A stretch of DNA of 64,000 bases from Bubalus kerabau (Eukaryota; Chordata; Mammalia; Artiodactyla; Bovidae). Positions 55,209 to 64,000 of this stretch are shown here, piece after piece; positions within the stretch are counted from its first letter, which is position 1, and each line of letters opens with the position of its first letter. The position numbers and the translations under genes are program-made. The notes beneath the pieces were generated by a model. That model saw nothing but the letters and a program-made list of their open reading frames with translations, was not told the origin of the DNA and ran no database searches. The stretch lies in NCBI RefSeq assembly GCF_029407905.1, contig NC_073627.1, forward strand, positions 134,801,697 through 134,865,696. Direction: 5' to 3'.

Positions 55209-57516
55209 GTGCTTTCAGTTCAGTTCAGTTCAGTTCAGTCACTAAATCACGTCCAACTCTTTGCAACCCCATGAATCGCAGCACGCCAGGCCTCTCTGTC
55301 CACCACCAACTCCCAGAGTCCACCCAAACCCTTGTCCATTGAGTCAGTGATGCCATCCAACCATCTCATCCTCTGTCATCCCCTTCTCCTCCTGCCCTCA
55401 ATCTTTCCCAGCATCAGGGTCTTCTCAAATGAGTCAGCTCTTCTCATCAGGTGTCCAAAGTATTGGAGTTTCAGCTTCAACATCAATCCTTCCAATGAGT
55501 ACCCAGGACTGATCTCCTTTAGGACGGACTGGTTGGATCTCCTTGCAGTCCAAGGGACTCTCAAGAGTCTTCTCCAACACCACAGTTCAAAAGCATCAAT
55601 TCTTCGGCACTCAGCTTTCTTGATAATCCAATTCTCACATCCATACCTGACCACTGGAAAAACCATAGCCTTGACTAGACAGACCTTTGTTGACAAAGTA
55701 ATGTCTCTGCTTTTTAATATGCTGTCTAGGTTGGTCATAACTTCCCTTCCAAAGAGTAAGTGTCTTTTAATTTCAAGGATGCACTCTCCATCTGCAGTGA
55801 TTTTGGAGCCCCCAAAAATAAAGTCAGCCACTGTGTCCACTGTTTCCCCATCTATTTGCCATGAAGTGATGGGACTGGATGCCATGATCTTAGTTTTCTG
55901 AATGTTGAGCTTTAAGCCAACTTTTTCACTCTCTTCTTTCACTTTCATCAAGAGGCTCTTTAGTTCTTCCCTTTCTGCCACAGGGGTGGTGTCATCTGTG
56001 TATCTGAGGTTATTGATATTTCTCCCAGCAATCTTGATTCCAGCGTGTGCTTCTTCCAGCCCAGTGTTTCTCATGATGTACTCTGCATAGAAGTTAAATA
56101 AGCAGGGTGACAATATACAGCCTTGACATACTCCTTTTCCTATTTGGAACCAGTCTGTTGTTCCATGTCCAGTTCTAATTGTTGCTTCCTGACCTGCATA
56201 CAGGTGTCTCAATAGGCAGGTCAGGTGGTCTGGTATTCCCATCTCTTGAAGAATTTTCCACAGTTTATTGTGATCCACACAATCAAAGGCTTTGGCATAG
56301 TCAATAAAGCAGAAATAGATGTTTTTCTGGAACTCTCTTGCTTTTTCCATGATCCAGTGGATGTTGCCAATTTGATCTCTGCTTCCTCTGCCTTTTCTAA
56401 AACCAGCTTGAAATTCTGGAAGTCACTGTTCATGTATTGCTGAAGCCTGGCTTGGAGAATTTTAATCATCACTTTACTAGCATGTGAGATGAGTGCAATT
56501 GTGCAGTAGTTTGAGCATTCTTTGGCATTGCCTTTCTTTAGGATTGGAATGAAAACTGACCTTTTCCAGTCCTGTGGCCACTGCTGAGTTTTCAAAATTT
56601 GCTGGCATATTGAGTGCAGCATTTTCACAACATCATCTTTCAGGATTTGAAAGAGCTCAACTGAATTCCATCACCTCCACTAGCTTTATTTGTAGTGATG
56701 CTTCCTAAGGCCCACTTGACTTCACATTCCAGAATGTCTGGCTCTAGGTGAGTGATCACACCATCGTGATTATCTGGGTCGTGAAGATCTTTTTTGTACA
56801 ATTCTTCTGTGTATTCTTGCCACTTCTTCTTAATATCTTCTGCTTCTGTTAGGTCCATACCATTTCTGTCCTTTATTGAGCCTATCTTTGCATGAAATGT
56901 TCCCTTGGTAACTCTAATTTTCTTGAAGAGATCTCTAGTCTTTCCCATTCTATTGTTTTCCTCTATTTCTTTGTACTGATCACTGAGGAAGGCTTTCTTA
57001 TTTCCCCTCCTGTTCTTTGGAACTCTGCATTCAAATGGGTATATCTTTCCTTTTCTCCTTTGCTTTTTGCTTCTCTTGTTTTCACAGCTATTGTAAGGCC
57101 TCCTCAGACAGCCATTTTGCTTTTTTGCATTTCTTTTTCTTGGGGATGGTCTTGATCCCTGTCTCCTGTACAAGGTCACAAACCTCCATGCATAGTTCAT
57201 CAGGCACTTTGTCTATCAGATCTAGTTCCTTAAATCTATTTCTCACTTCCACTGTATATTCATAAAGGATTTGATTTAGGTCATACCTGAATGGTCTAGT
57301 GGTTTTCTCCACTTTATTCAATTTCAGTCTGAATTTGGCAATTAGAAATTCATGACCTGAGCCACAGTCTGCTCCTGGTCTTGTTTTTGCTGACTGTATA
57401 GAGCTTATCCATCTTTGGCTGCAAAGAATATAATCAATCTGATTTCAGTGTTGACCATCTGGTGATGTCCATGTGTAGAGTCTTCTCTTTTGTTGTTGGG
57501 AGAGGGTGTTTGCTAT
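55209..57516 (-). mobile_element. BovB LINE, antisense, 2.3 kb
   Basis: Largest BovB in the window. Tail (ttcag)n at 55216-55240; homology ends near gtgtttgctatg at 57516. It covers the end of the endonuclease domain, the linker, RT and C-terminus, about 70% of a full 3.2-kb element. The unnamed old repeat on both sides shows this is one insertion. Confidence 0.96.
55376..57321 (-). pseudogene. BovB ORF2 (endonuclease end plus RT), broken
   Basis: Reverse transcriptase that copies BovB RNA at a nicked target. Four minus-strand frames cover it in order from the N-terminal side: 57088-57321 (77 codons, end of endonuclease), 56640-57200 (186, basic linker with KRSKKQRRKGK), 56221-56628 (135, start of RT, ILKKGNAKECSNY) and 55376-56350 (324, RT palm through C-terminus). 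The last contains KGVCQGCILSP and a catalytic box Y-T-D-D at 55991-56002, so both aspartates are retained. At least three frame breaks separate the pieces and the N-terminal endonuclease is missing. It cannot be autonomous. The 324-codon frame is the longest in the window. Confidence 0.93.
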
Positions 57517-57544
57517 GCTTAACTGATACGTCTGAAGTGAAGGC

Positions 57545-57905
57545 CTACTGAGTGGTTCTTCTGGTCTTTCCTGGGCTCACTTTCATAAAGAGCACTGGCT
57601 GATTTTTGAGTGATCTTGTGTGGTTTCAACTGGGATAAACAGTGTAACTCAGCTGGACTACAAGTATATCATTTTCTACCTGGGTACACTTGGCGTATCT
57701 TTATCACAAACATGGAAGATGAAACAGTTACCAGCCATGCTTTTAAAGCTTCTATGTGCTCTATGTTAGCTCACGTCCCATGGGCCAAGTCACACAGCCA
57801 AGTTCACAGTCAGCGTAGAAGTGCACCCCAGAGTTACATGACAAAAGGCACAGCTACGGGGAGGAATGACGAACTGAGGCCATTTGTCATTCCCCAACAT
57901 TAGGC
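57545..57905 (+). mobile_element. Unnamed old repeat, right part
   Basis: tagctcacgtcccatgggcc, aagtcacacagccaagttca, agagttacatgacaaaaggc and gaactgaggccatttgtcat are the 3' block of the same old repeat that starts at 55148. Family name uncertain. Confidence 0.5.
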
Positions 57906-58205
57906 TTCTCAGAAGATCAGCTCTACTGAGTGATAATAGAATTAGTGTTAAATTTTTTATTTTTACATAAAAAGATATTCCATGATCAAATAAATTCTGA
58001 AATGTCCTGGGTGGAGTAATAAATAACGTTAAACAAGTTTCTTTACAACAGGATGTGTCAAGCTTTCCTGAAAGTGTCATGAAAATTTCCAAGGTAAGTT
58101 CATAGCCCTTCCCACACCAATTTGAATATAGAATCTTTTGTTTTTCACAGAGCATCTGGAGGATCAAACACTTATAGGACACATTTTGGGGAAAAAAGAA
58201 GATAT
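57906..58205. other. Unassigned DNA
   Basis: AT-rich; no confident assignment. Confidence 0.4.
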
Positions 58206-58995
58206 AACAACAAGGTATCACCTCATACTAGTCTGAATGGTGGCAAATAATAAATGTTGGAGAGAGTGCGGAGAAAAGGAAACCCTCCTACACTGTTGGT
58301 GGGGATGTAGATGGTACAGCCACCATGGAGAACATTATGAATATTCCCTAAAAAACTAAAAACAGAGCTACCATATGATCCAGCAATCCCCGTCCTGGGC
58401 ATATATCTGGACAAAACTCTAATTCAGAAAAATGCATAAGCCCCATGTTCATAGAAACACTATTTTCAATGGCCAAGACCTGGAAAGACCCTAAATATCT
58501 ATTAACAGATGAATAGATGATGAAGATCTGGTACATACATACAATAAAATATTACTCAACCATAAAAATAATGAAAAAATTCCATTTGCCACAACAAGGA
58601 TGGACCTATAGATTATCATACTGAGTGAAATGTCAGAAAGAGTAAGACAAATACCATATGATATCATTTATATATGGAATCTAAAGAAAATGATACAAGT
58701 GAACTTTTTACAAAACAGGCTCAGAGACATAGAAAACAAACTCATGGTTACCAAAGGGGAAGCAGGGAGGGATATATTAGAAATTTGGGATTAACAGATA
58801 ACAGACAAGGACCTACCATATAGCACAGGGAACTCTACTCAGTAACTTGTAATAACCTATAATGGAAAAGAATATATATGAGAATATATGAGTGTGTATA
58901 TACATATATATAATATATATATATTATATATATAATATGTTATATATAACTGACTCACTTTGATTTACACCTGAAAAATTGTAAATCAACTATAC
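58206..58995 (+). mobile_element. Artiodactyl L1, 3' end (ORF2 tail and 3' UTR)
   Basis: aaggtatcacctcatactag, tggagagagtgcggagaaaa, cctacactgttggtggggat, tggaatctaaagaaaatgat, then acctgaaaaattgtaaatca. Same ORF2 end as at 1-771 but more diverged, with the frame closed. Includes a (ta)n palindromic tract at 58870-58950. Confidence 0.9.
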
Positions 58996-58999
58996 TTCA

Positions 59000-59577
59000 A
59001 TTTAAAAAGTATATATAAACGTTTAAATGGCACTCACATAACAAAACAAAAATAATAAAACAGCAATAATAAAATAATTCCAATAATAAATCTGTAGGAT
59101 TTACATTAAGAAAACAACAAAACTTTTCTGAGAGATATAAAGATTTAATTAAACGGAGGCACACTATCTTCCTGAAGGAAAAGAATAAATATTGTAAAGA
59201 AGACAGTTCTTTCTAAATTGATTTATAGATTTAACATAACCCCAGTGAAAATCACAATGAGATAATAATACTCAAGTGTTGGCAAGAATACTGTGGAAAC
59301 AAACTTTTCATAAGCTGGTGGGAATTTAAATTTGCACAATATTTTTAAAAAGCAATTTAGAGCCTTAAAAATGCTCATAACTATTGACCCAGACCCAGAA
59401 AGATACCTTAAGGGAACGATCAAATGCGACCAAAGATGTGTTTGTATAAAATTTTATTGCGATACTACTTAAAGAAAACCAAAAAAAAAAAAATTGTCAA
59501 TAACCTAGATATCCAACAATAGGGCAATTCCTAAATAGAGGTTCAGGCTTTTATATTAGTGAAAATTACATATGATT
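59000..59577 (+). mobile_element. Ancient L1 ORF2 fragment
   Basis: aggatttacattaagaaaac, tctaaattgatttatagatt, then ctggtgggaatttaaatttg, tattgacccagacccag and gatatccaacaatagggcaa: old L1 ORF2 in sense order with internal deletions. It continues past the SINE scrap to about 59850. Confidence 0.75.
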
Positions 59578-59735
59578 AAAACCTATGATTTCAAAATTGA
59601 ATTGGATATGAAAATATTTACAGGGAAGCCTGACCTGCTGCAGTTCATGGTGTTGCAGAGTTGGACATGACTGAATGACTGAACAACAGCAAAACCTATG
59701 ATTTCAAAATTGAATTGGATATGAAAATGTTTACA
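59578..59735 (+). mobile_element. 68-bp Bov SINE 3' scrap between 45-bp direct repeats
   Basis: The SINE 3' end (59623-59690: ggaagcctgacctgctgcag to gactgaacaacagc) lies between two 45-bp copies, 59578-59622 and 59691-59735, differing at one base (aaaatatttaca against aaaatgtttaca). Confidence 0.9.
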
Positions 59736-59950
59736 AAGTAACTTGATGGGTTGCAAGGAAGCAGGATACCAAGATGTGCTACAATAGGAGTCCAACTGGA
59801 TTATTCATATTCACATAGAATGAAACCATGAGGCAATAAAATGAAATGTTATTAATTTTCTGTTTCCTAATTTTTATAAAATAAACATGTAGTATATTTA
59901 TATTTTTCAAAATTACCTCAATAAAAGTTTTAAGAGTGAGAAAAATTTAC

Positions 59951-60198
59951 TCTTGCCTGGAAAATCCCATGACGGAGGAGCCTGGTGGGCTAAAGTCCAT
60001 GGGGTCGCTAAGAGTCAGATACGACTGAGCGACTTCACTTTCACTTTTCACTTCCATGCATTGGAGAAGGAAATGGCAACCCACTCAAAGGTTCTTGCCT
60101 GGAGAATCCCAGGGATGGGGGAGCCTGGTGGGCTGCCGTCTGTGAGGTCGCTCAGAGTTGGACACACTGAAGTGACTTAGCAGCAGCAGCAGCAGCAG
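59951..60198 (+). mobile_element. Bov-A2 SINE (dimer), 5'-truncated
   Basis: tcttgcctggaaaatcccat, linker cttcactttcacttttcact, second monomer, then (agc)n at 60179-60198. No clear TSD. Confidence 0.94.
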
Positions 60199-60431
60199 AA
60201 ACAATAAATGAGATCAGCTACGATAATGTTGCAAAATGAAAATTAATGGTGTTGGGGATTGGGGATGGGCTGTGCACAACTGGAAGGATTTATTCCACTA
60301 AATAAAAATCAAATTATAAAAGACTGTGGTAATAGTTCAAGACTTGACAAACCAATGAATGAAAGTCCCTAAAATAGGTTATAAATATATAAGAAGCTAA
60401 ATGATAATAGTATCATAATTAATAAGATGTG

Positions 60432-60640
60432 GTGGTGGTTTAGTCACTAAGTTGCGTCCAACTCTTGTGACCCCATGGACTGTAGTCCACCAGGCTCCTC
60501 TGTTCATGGGATTCTCCAAGCAAGAATACTGGAGTGGGTTGCCATTTCCTTCTCCAGGGGATGTTCCTGACTCAGGAATCAAACCTGAGTCTCCTGCATT
60601 GCAGGCAGATTCTTTACCAACTGAGCTATGAAGGAAGCCC
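60432..60640 (-). mobile_element. Bov-tA SINE, antisense
   Basis: Antisense copy with a perfect 10-bp TSD, ataagatgtg, at 60422-60431 and 60641-60650. Confidence 0.95.
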
Positions 60641-60747
60641 ATAAGATGTGCTATTCAATAAATGGATTTAGGAAACTTTACAATTTGGAGGAGAAAACAC
60701 CCTATATAGAGAAAATACAGTTTTAAAGACTTAAATTTAAAACACTG

Positions 60748-60969
60748 CTATACTTAAAATGGATAACCAAAAAGAACCTGCTGTATAGCACATGGAATTC
60801 TGCTCAATGGCAAATAACAGCCTGGAAGGATGGGAGGAGAGCTTGGGGGAGAATGGATACATGTATGTGTAGGCTGAATCCCTTTGCTGTTCACCTGAAT
60901 CTGTCACAACATTGCTAATCGTCTCTATCCCAAAAAGAAATAAAAAATTTAAAAAAATAAAAATAATAT
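60748..60969 (+). mobile_element. Ruminant L1 3' end
   Basis: cttaaaatggataaccaaaa, tagcacatggaattctgctc, gggggagaatggatacatgt, ctgttcacctgaatctgtca, then an A-rich tail. Confidence 0.93.
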
Positions 60970-61049
60970 CTTGAGACTATTAAAATATATAATAACAATT
61001 TAGGCAACAAACTGAATTGAGGAATGATAAAAATTTTAAAGCATAATCC

Positions 61050-61215
61050 ATGGAATAAATTATCAAAGAAAATAGTGACTGATTTTACTATTTAATGATT
61101 AAAAGTTTCTTAAATTAAAGACTACCAAATAGAAAATTAGAAAGCATCAACACTGGAGGAAAATGTTTGCAACAAATAGAACTGACAAAGGTTTAATCCT
61201 TTTACATATGAAGGA
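61050..61215 (+). mobile_element. Ancient L1 ORF2 fragment
   Basis: attaaagactaccaaataga, ggaggaaaatgtttgcaaca, gacaaaggtttaatcctttt: the region just upstream of the ORF2 C-terminus in old L1s. Confidence 0.7.
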
Positions 61216-61284
61216 CATCTACAGATGCCTCATAGTTGGGAAACACACAGCTGACTCTGCAAGGAGGCAGATGTGGGTGAACCC

Positions 61285-61430
61285 ACCGCTTCCCTGCTGT
61301 GTAATCTCTACAACCCTCACTTTTCTCACTTGTCAAACTGAGCATAACCATCCAAGAGAGCCGTTTTGAGGATTAAATGAGAAAAAGGATATAAATTGCT
61401 TTGAGTGCTCAATAAATGTCAACTAGAAGC
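61285..61430 (+). mobile_element. MIR SINE
   Basis: ccctgctgtgtaatctctac, ttttctcacttgtcaaactg, ttgaggattaaatgagaaaa, then gagtgctcaataaatgtcaa. Confidence 0.82.
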
Positions 61431-61431
61431 A

Positions 61432-61538
61432 CTTTTATTCATTCAATAAACATTTCTCTGGTATCTACTATGGGTTGGATGCTGTGCCAGGCCCTAGGGA
61501 TAAAGAGCTGCACAAGACAAAGGATTTTACACACATTT
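61432..61538 (-). mobile_element. L2 LINE, antisense, left part
   Basis: ttattcattcaataaacatt, atgctgtgccaggccctagg, then gataaagagctgcacaagac: antisense L2 3' end, split by BovB. Confidence 0.82.
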
Positions 61539-61675
61539 GTTGTTGTTGCTATTCTGTCACTCAGGCACATCCAACTCTTTGAGACCCCATGGACTACAGC
61601 CTGCCAGACCTCCCTGTCCTTCACTGTCTCCAGGAGTTTGTGCAAACTCATGTCCATTGAGTCAATGATGCCATC
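61539..61675 (-). mobile_element. BovB 3' scrap, antisense, inside L2
   Basis: gttgttgttgctattctgtc, agacctccctgtccttcact, then aaactcatgtccattgagtc. About 137 bp of the BovB end interrupting the L2. Confidence 0.88.
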
Positions 61676-62375
61676 CACACAGACACAAACTGGCAAGGAC
61701 CACAGAATGCAATATGTTACAATGGGATGGAGACAGACTGACATGGGATAAGGAAGTTGGTTCCTCCTAGTCTACAGGAGGCATGGAGGCTTCCTAGAGG
61801 TGATGGTTTTAAGCAGAGTTCTAACAAATGTTAGGCAAGCAAAGGGAATGAAAGATCAACTGAGAGAGAGAGAACAGCATGAGTGAAGGCTGGAAGGTGG
61901 GTGAAAGAGTGTGGAAATGATTCTTCAATCATGGAAGTGGCCACCGCTGCAGGAGGGCAAGCTTAAGTTGGAGGTGGAAAAACAGGAAACTGGGGAAATT
62001 AGCAAGGCTTCAGGGGCTGGATTAGGGAGTTGGAACTTTTCACATTGAGGATGACAAGAAGCCCTGAAAGAGTTTTAATTAGGAATGTGGTGTGCATAGA
62101 TTTACACTCTGAAATGTTCACATTAGTTGCAGTGTGGATAATGTGTTGGAAACAGTCAAGATCAGAGGTGGAGGGTCCAGTTTGGAGAACAGATGGCTGG
62201 AGAAAGACCATGAGTCTGAGGCAGGACAGAGGCAGTGAGGATGAAGTGATGTGGATAGACAGGAGGGAAATTTAGGAAGCAGAATAAACAGATGTGACTG
62301 ATTGAATGTAGAAGATGAGTGGCAGGGATTTGTCAAGGATGACACTCAGAAATCTGAAAGCCTTCAGAACATGAG
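61676..62375 (-). mobile_element. L2 LINE, antisense, right part
   Basis: aggcatggaggcttcctaga, aacagcatgagtgaaggctg, gattgaatgtagaagatgag and gtcaaggatgacactcagaa follow the L2 reverse complement over 700 bp; the frame is closed. Confidence 0.8.
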
Positions 62376-62594
62376 TATAACAATTATCAAAATGGCAAAG
62401 GTCAGAAAGAGAAAATTCAGAAAGAAATACAAATGAAAGCATGAAAGGAGATGCATGAGAAATATCCAATATTAGCTATATAGACAGAAATGCAAATTTT
62501 AAAGAGATATTTATTACCTACCAAATTATTTATATGAAATTTATATTCAGAAAAAGTTATTTTAAGGCACATGTTTAGTGTGTATGTTATCTGG

Positions 62595-62811
62595 CAGGTT
62601 TGCATGCTAAGTCACTTCAGTTGTGTCCAGCTCTTTGCAATCCCAAGGACTGTGGCCGGCCAGGCTCCTCTGTCCATGGAATTGTCCAGGCAAGAAAGTT
62701 GAGGTGGGTTGCCAGGCCCTCCTCCAGGAGAGATCTTCACGACCCAGGGATCAAACGCACGTGTCATGTCTCCTGCATTGGCAGGCAGGTTCTTTACCAT
62801 CTGGGAAGCCC
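62595..62811 (-). mobile_element. Bov-tA SINE, antisense
   Basis: Antisense copy. Perfect 11-bp TSD, atgttatctgg, at 62584-62594 and 62812-62822. Confidence 0.95.
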
Positions 62812-62884
62812 ATGTTATCTGGGCATATTGATAAAGGAGTGGTCATTTATCATTTCTGTGTTTCTTCTACTTGATGGGTTCACC

Positions 62885-63020
62885 TAACAAGTCTTGATTG
62901 ACTGCCCACTATGGAATGTACAGTGGTAAGTGCCCAGAATGCAAAGTCAAATAAGAACCTCTACTTCCCCTTCTATATGGGGCAGAATCAATCCTGTAAT
63001 TTGCTGGTTACAGGGTGGTA
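62885..63020 (-). mobile_element. L2 LINE 3' fragment, antisense
   Basis: gattgactgcccactatgga, atgtacagtggtaagtgccc, agaatgcaaagtcaaataag resembles the antisense L2 3' end. Confidence 0.6.
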
Positions 63021-63385
63021 TCACTGAGCAGTTATTAGCACAAGATACTTAGAGAACAAAGACATACTTGGTAGAAGGCAAGAAATATCAGAAGATGCTG
63101 GAATCAAGGTTTCTTGGATTCTGGAGTCAACATGAAGAAGGATGTTAACCATCCCCTACAGAAACTCATGGAGAGATTTTTAAAATAAGTGATTCTGCTA
63201 AAATCTCTAGTCTAGGGACTTCTGACTAAAGGGGGCAAAATCTAGATTCTGGAGAAAGATGGAGAAGCTTCTTCAGGGAAGGCATACAGAGGTGTACTGC
63301 CATCCAGTGGCAAGACGAGAACTGCAACCCAGCTGTTTTTCATTTCCTCCTTTTAAGCCATTGCTGAGAAGATTTGAGGACCTTT
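63021..63385. other. Unassigned DNA
   Basis: No recognised repeat or gene. Confidence 0.5.
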
Positions 63386-63396
63386 CATGGAGAGGA

Positions 63397-63667
63397 GAAG
63401 GCGATGGCACCCCACTCCAGTAGTCTTGCCTGGAAGATCCCACGAACAGAGGAGCCTGGTGGGCTGTAGTCCATGGGGTCACGAAGAGTCGGACACGACT
63501 GAGCAACTTCACTTTCACTTTTCACTTTCATGCATTGGAGAAGGAAATGGCAACCCACTCCAGTGTTCTTGCCTGGAGAATCTCAGGGATGGGGGAGCCT
63601 GGTGGGCTGCCGTCTATGGGGTCGCACAGAGTCGGACACGACTGAAGCTACTTAGCAGCAGCAGCAG
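63397..63667 (+). mobile_element. Bov-A2 SINE (dimer), full length
   Basis: Two monomers joined by cttcactttcacttttcact, ending in (agc)n at about 63654-63667. Perfect 11-bp TSD, catggagagga, at 63386-63396 and 63668-63678. Very close to family sequence. Confidence 0.96.
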
Positions 63668-63908
63668 CATGGAGAGGAAACGACTCAGAGTAAATCAAAG
63701 ATGGTGGCCAGGAGAAATGGTCTGATGTTTATTTAACCTCCTAGGTTAAGATACCACCATTATCACATATGTACTAAGAAGTGCTGGTGTTTGTAACTGA
63801 ATGCCTCTCTTCTCTTCTCTCCTATCCCCATGACTGAAGGACACAAAACCTGGCTTAAGTATCAGGAGAGCTAAGTAAAGTGGATTGGTCCAAGGCACAT
63901 TCATCTAA

Positions 63909-64000
63909 GTTCAGTTCAGTTCAGTCGCTCAGTCGTGCCTGACTCTTTGCGACCCCATGAATCGCAGCTCGCCAGGCCTCCCTGTCCATCACCAACTCCC
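63909..64000 (-). mobile_element. BovB 3' end, antisense, runs off the window
   Basis: (ttcag)n tail, then cagtcgctcagtcgtgcctg and tgtccatcaccaactccc. The rest lies beyond base 64000. Confidence 0.9.

Noticed and set aside
1..64000. CRISPR arrays, operons, prophage or other microbial systems
   Set aside because: Composition and repeat content are those of mammalian nuclear DNA; no regularly spaced direct repeats or compact gene strings are present.

Overview
This window is repeat-rich, gene-free nuclear DNA from a ruminant, almost certainly a bovid. The evidence is the repeat set: BovB (RTE) LINE copies with (cagtt)n or (gatct)n tails, about 34 tRNA-Glu-derived Bov-tA SINE copies or fragments, dimeric Bov-A2 SINEs with (agc)n tails, cetartiodactyl CHR SINEs and ruminant L1 3' ends. 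The window cannot separate cattle, sheep, goat, buffalo or antelope. I found no cellular protein-coding exon, no functional RNA gene, no CpG island and no CRISPR. Long open frames are either LINE ORF2 remnants or chance frames through SINEs and low-complexity DNA.

Layout. 1-1.5 kb: 3' end of a ruminant L1 with the ORF2 C-terminus still open, then a CHR SINE in its tail. 1.5-8 kb: unassigned DNA with scattered Bov-tA, a BovB 3' end and MIR. 7.8-10.7 kb: an MLT1 LTR split by a SINE, old antisense L1, an L1 copy with a 5' inversion, and a second MLT1 LTR. 10.8-20.8 kb: BovB tail, many SINEs and MIRs, a 360-bp CT-rich satellite, and a third MLT1 split by a palindromic SINE complex. 20.8-25 kb: the longest poorly annotated stretch (20.77-22.95 kb) and a BovB 3' end. 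25-42 kb: SINEs, MIRs and L2 remnants in unassigned DNA, plus a (G)n/(CG)n tract at 39.1 kb. 42-44.4 kb: two antisense BovB pieces. 45-54 kb: MIRs, SINEs, an L1 inserted in an old palindromic repeat, and a poly(T)-only insertion. 54.5-57.9 kb: an old L1 fragment and a 2.3-kb antisense BovB. 58-64 kb: stacked L1 3' ends, a SINE scrap flanked by 45-bp direct repeats, a long antisense L2, two Bov-A2 copies, and the start of a BovB tail that runs off the end.

Nothing here acts as a gene system. The window's value is as a record of nested retrotransposition: many insertions keep clear target-site duplications (TSDs), so insertion order and mechanism can be read directly. Family names come from my memory of consensus sequences, not from a database search. 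Edges without a stated TSD are approximate, usually within 5-20 bases.
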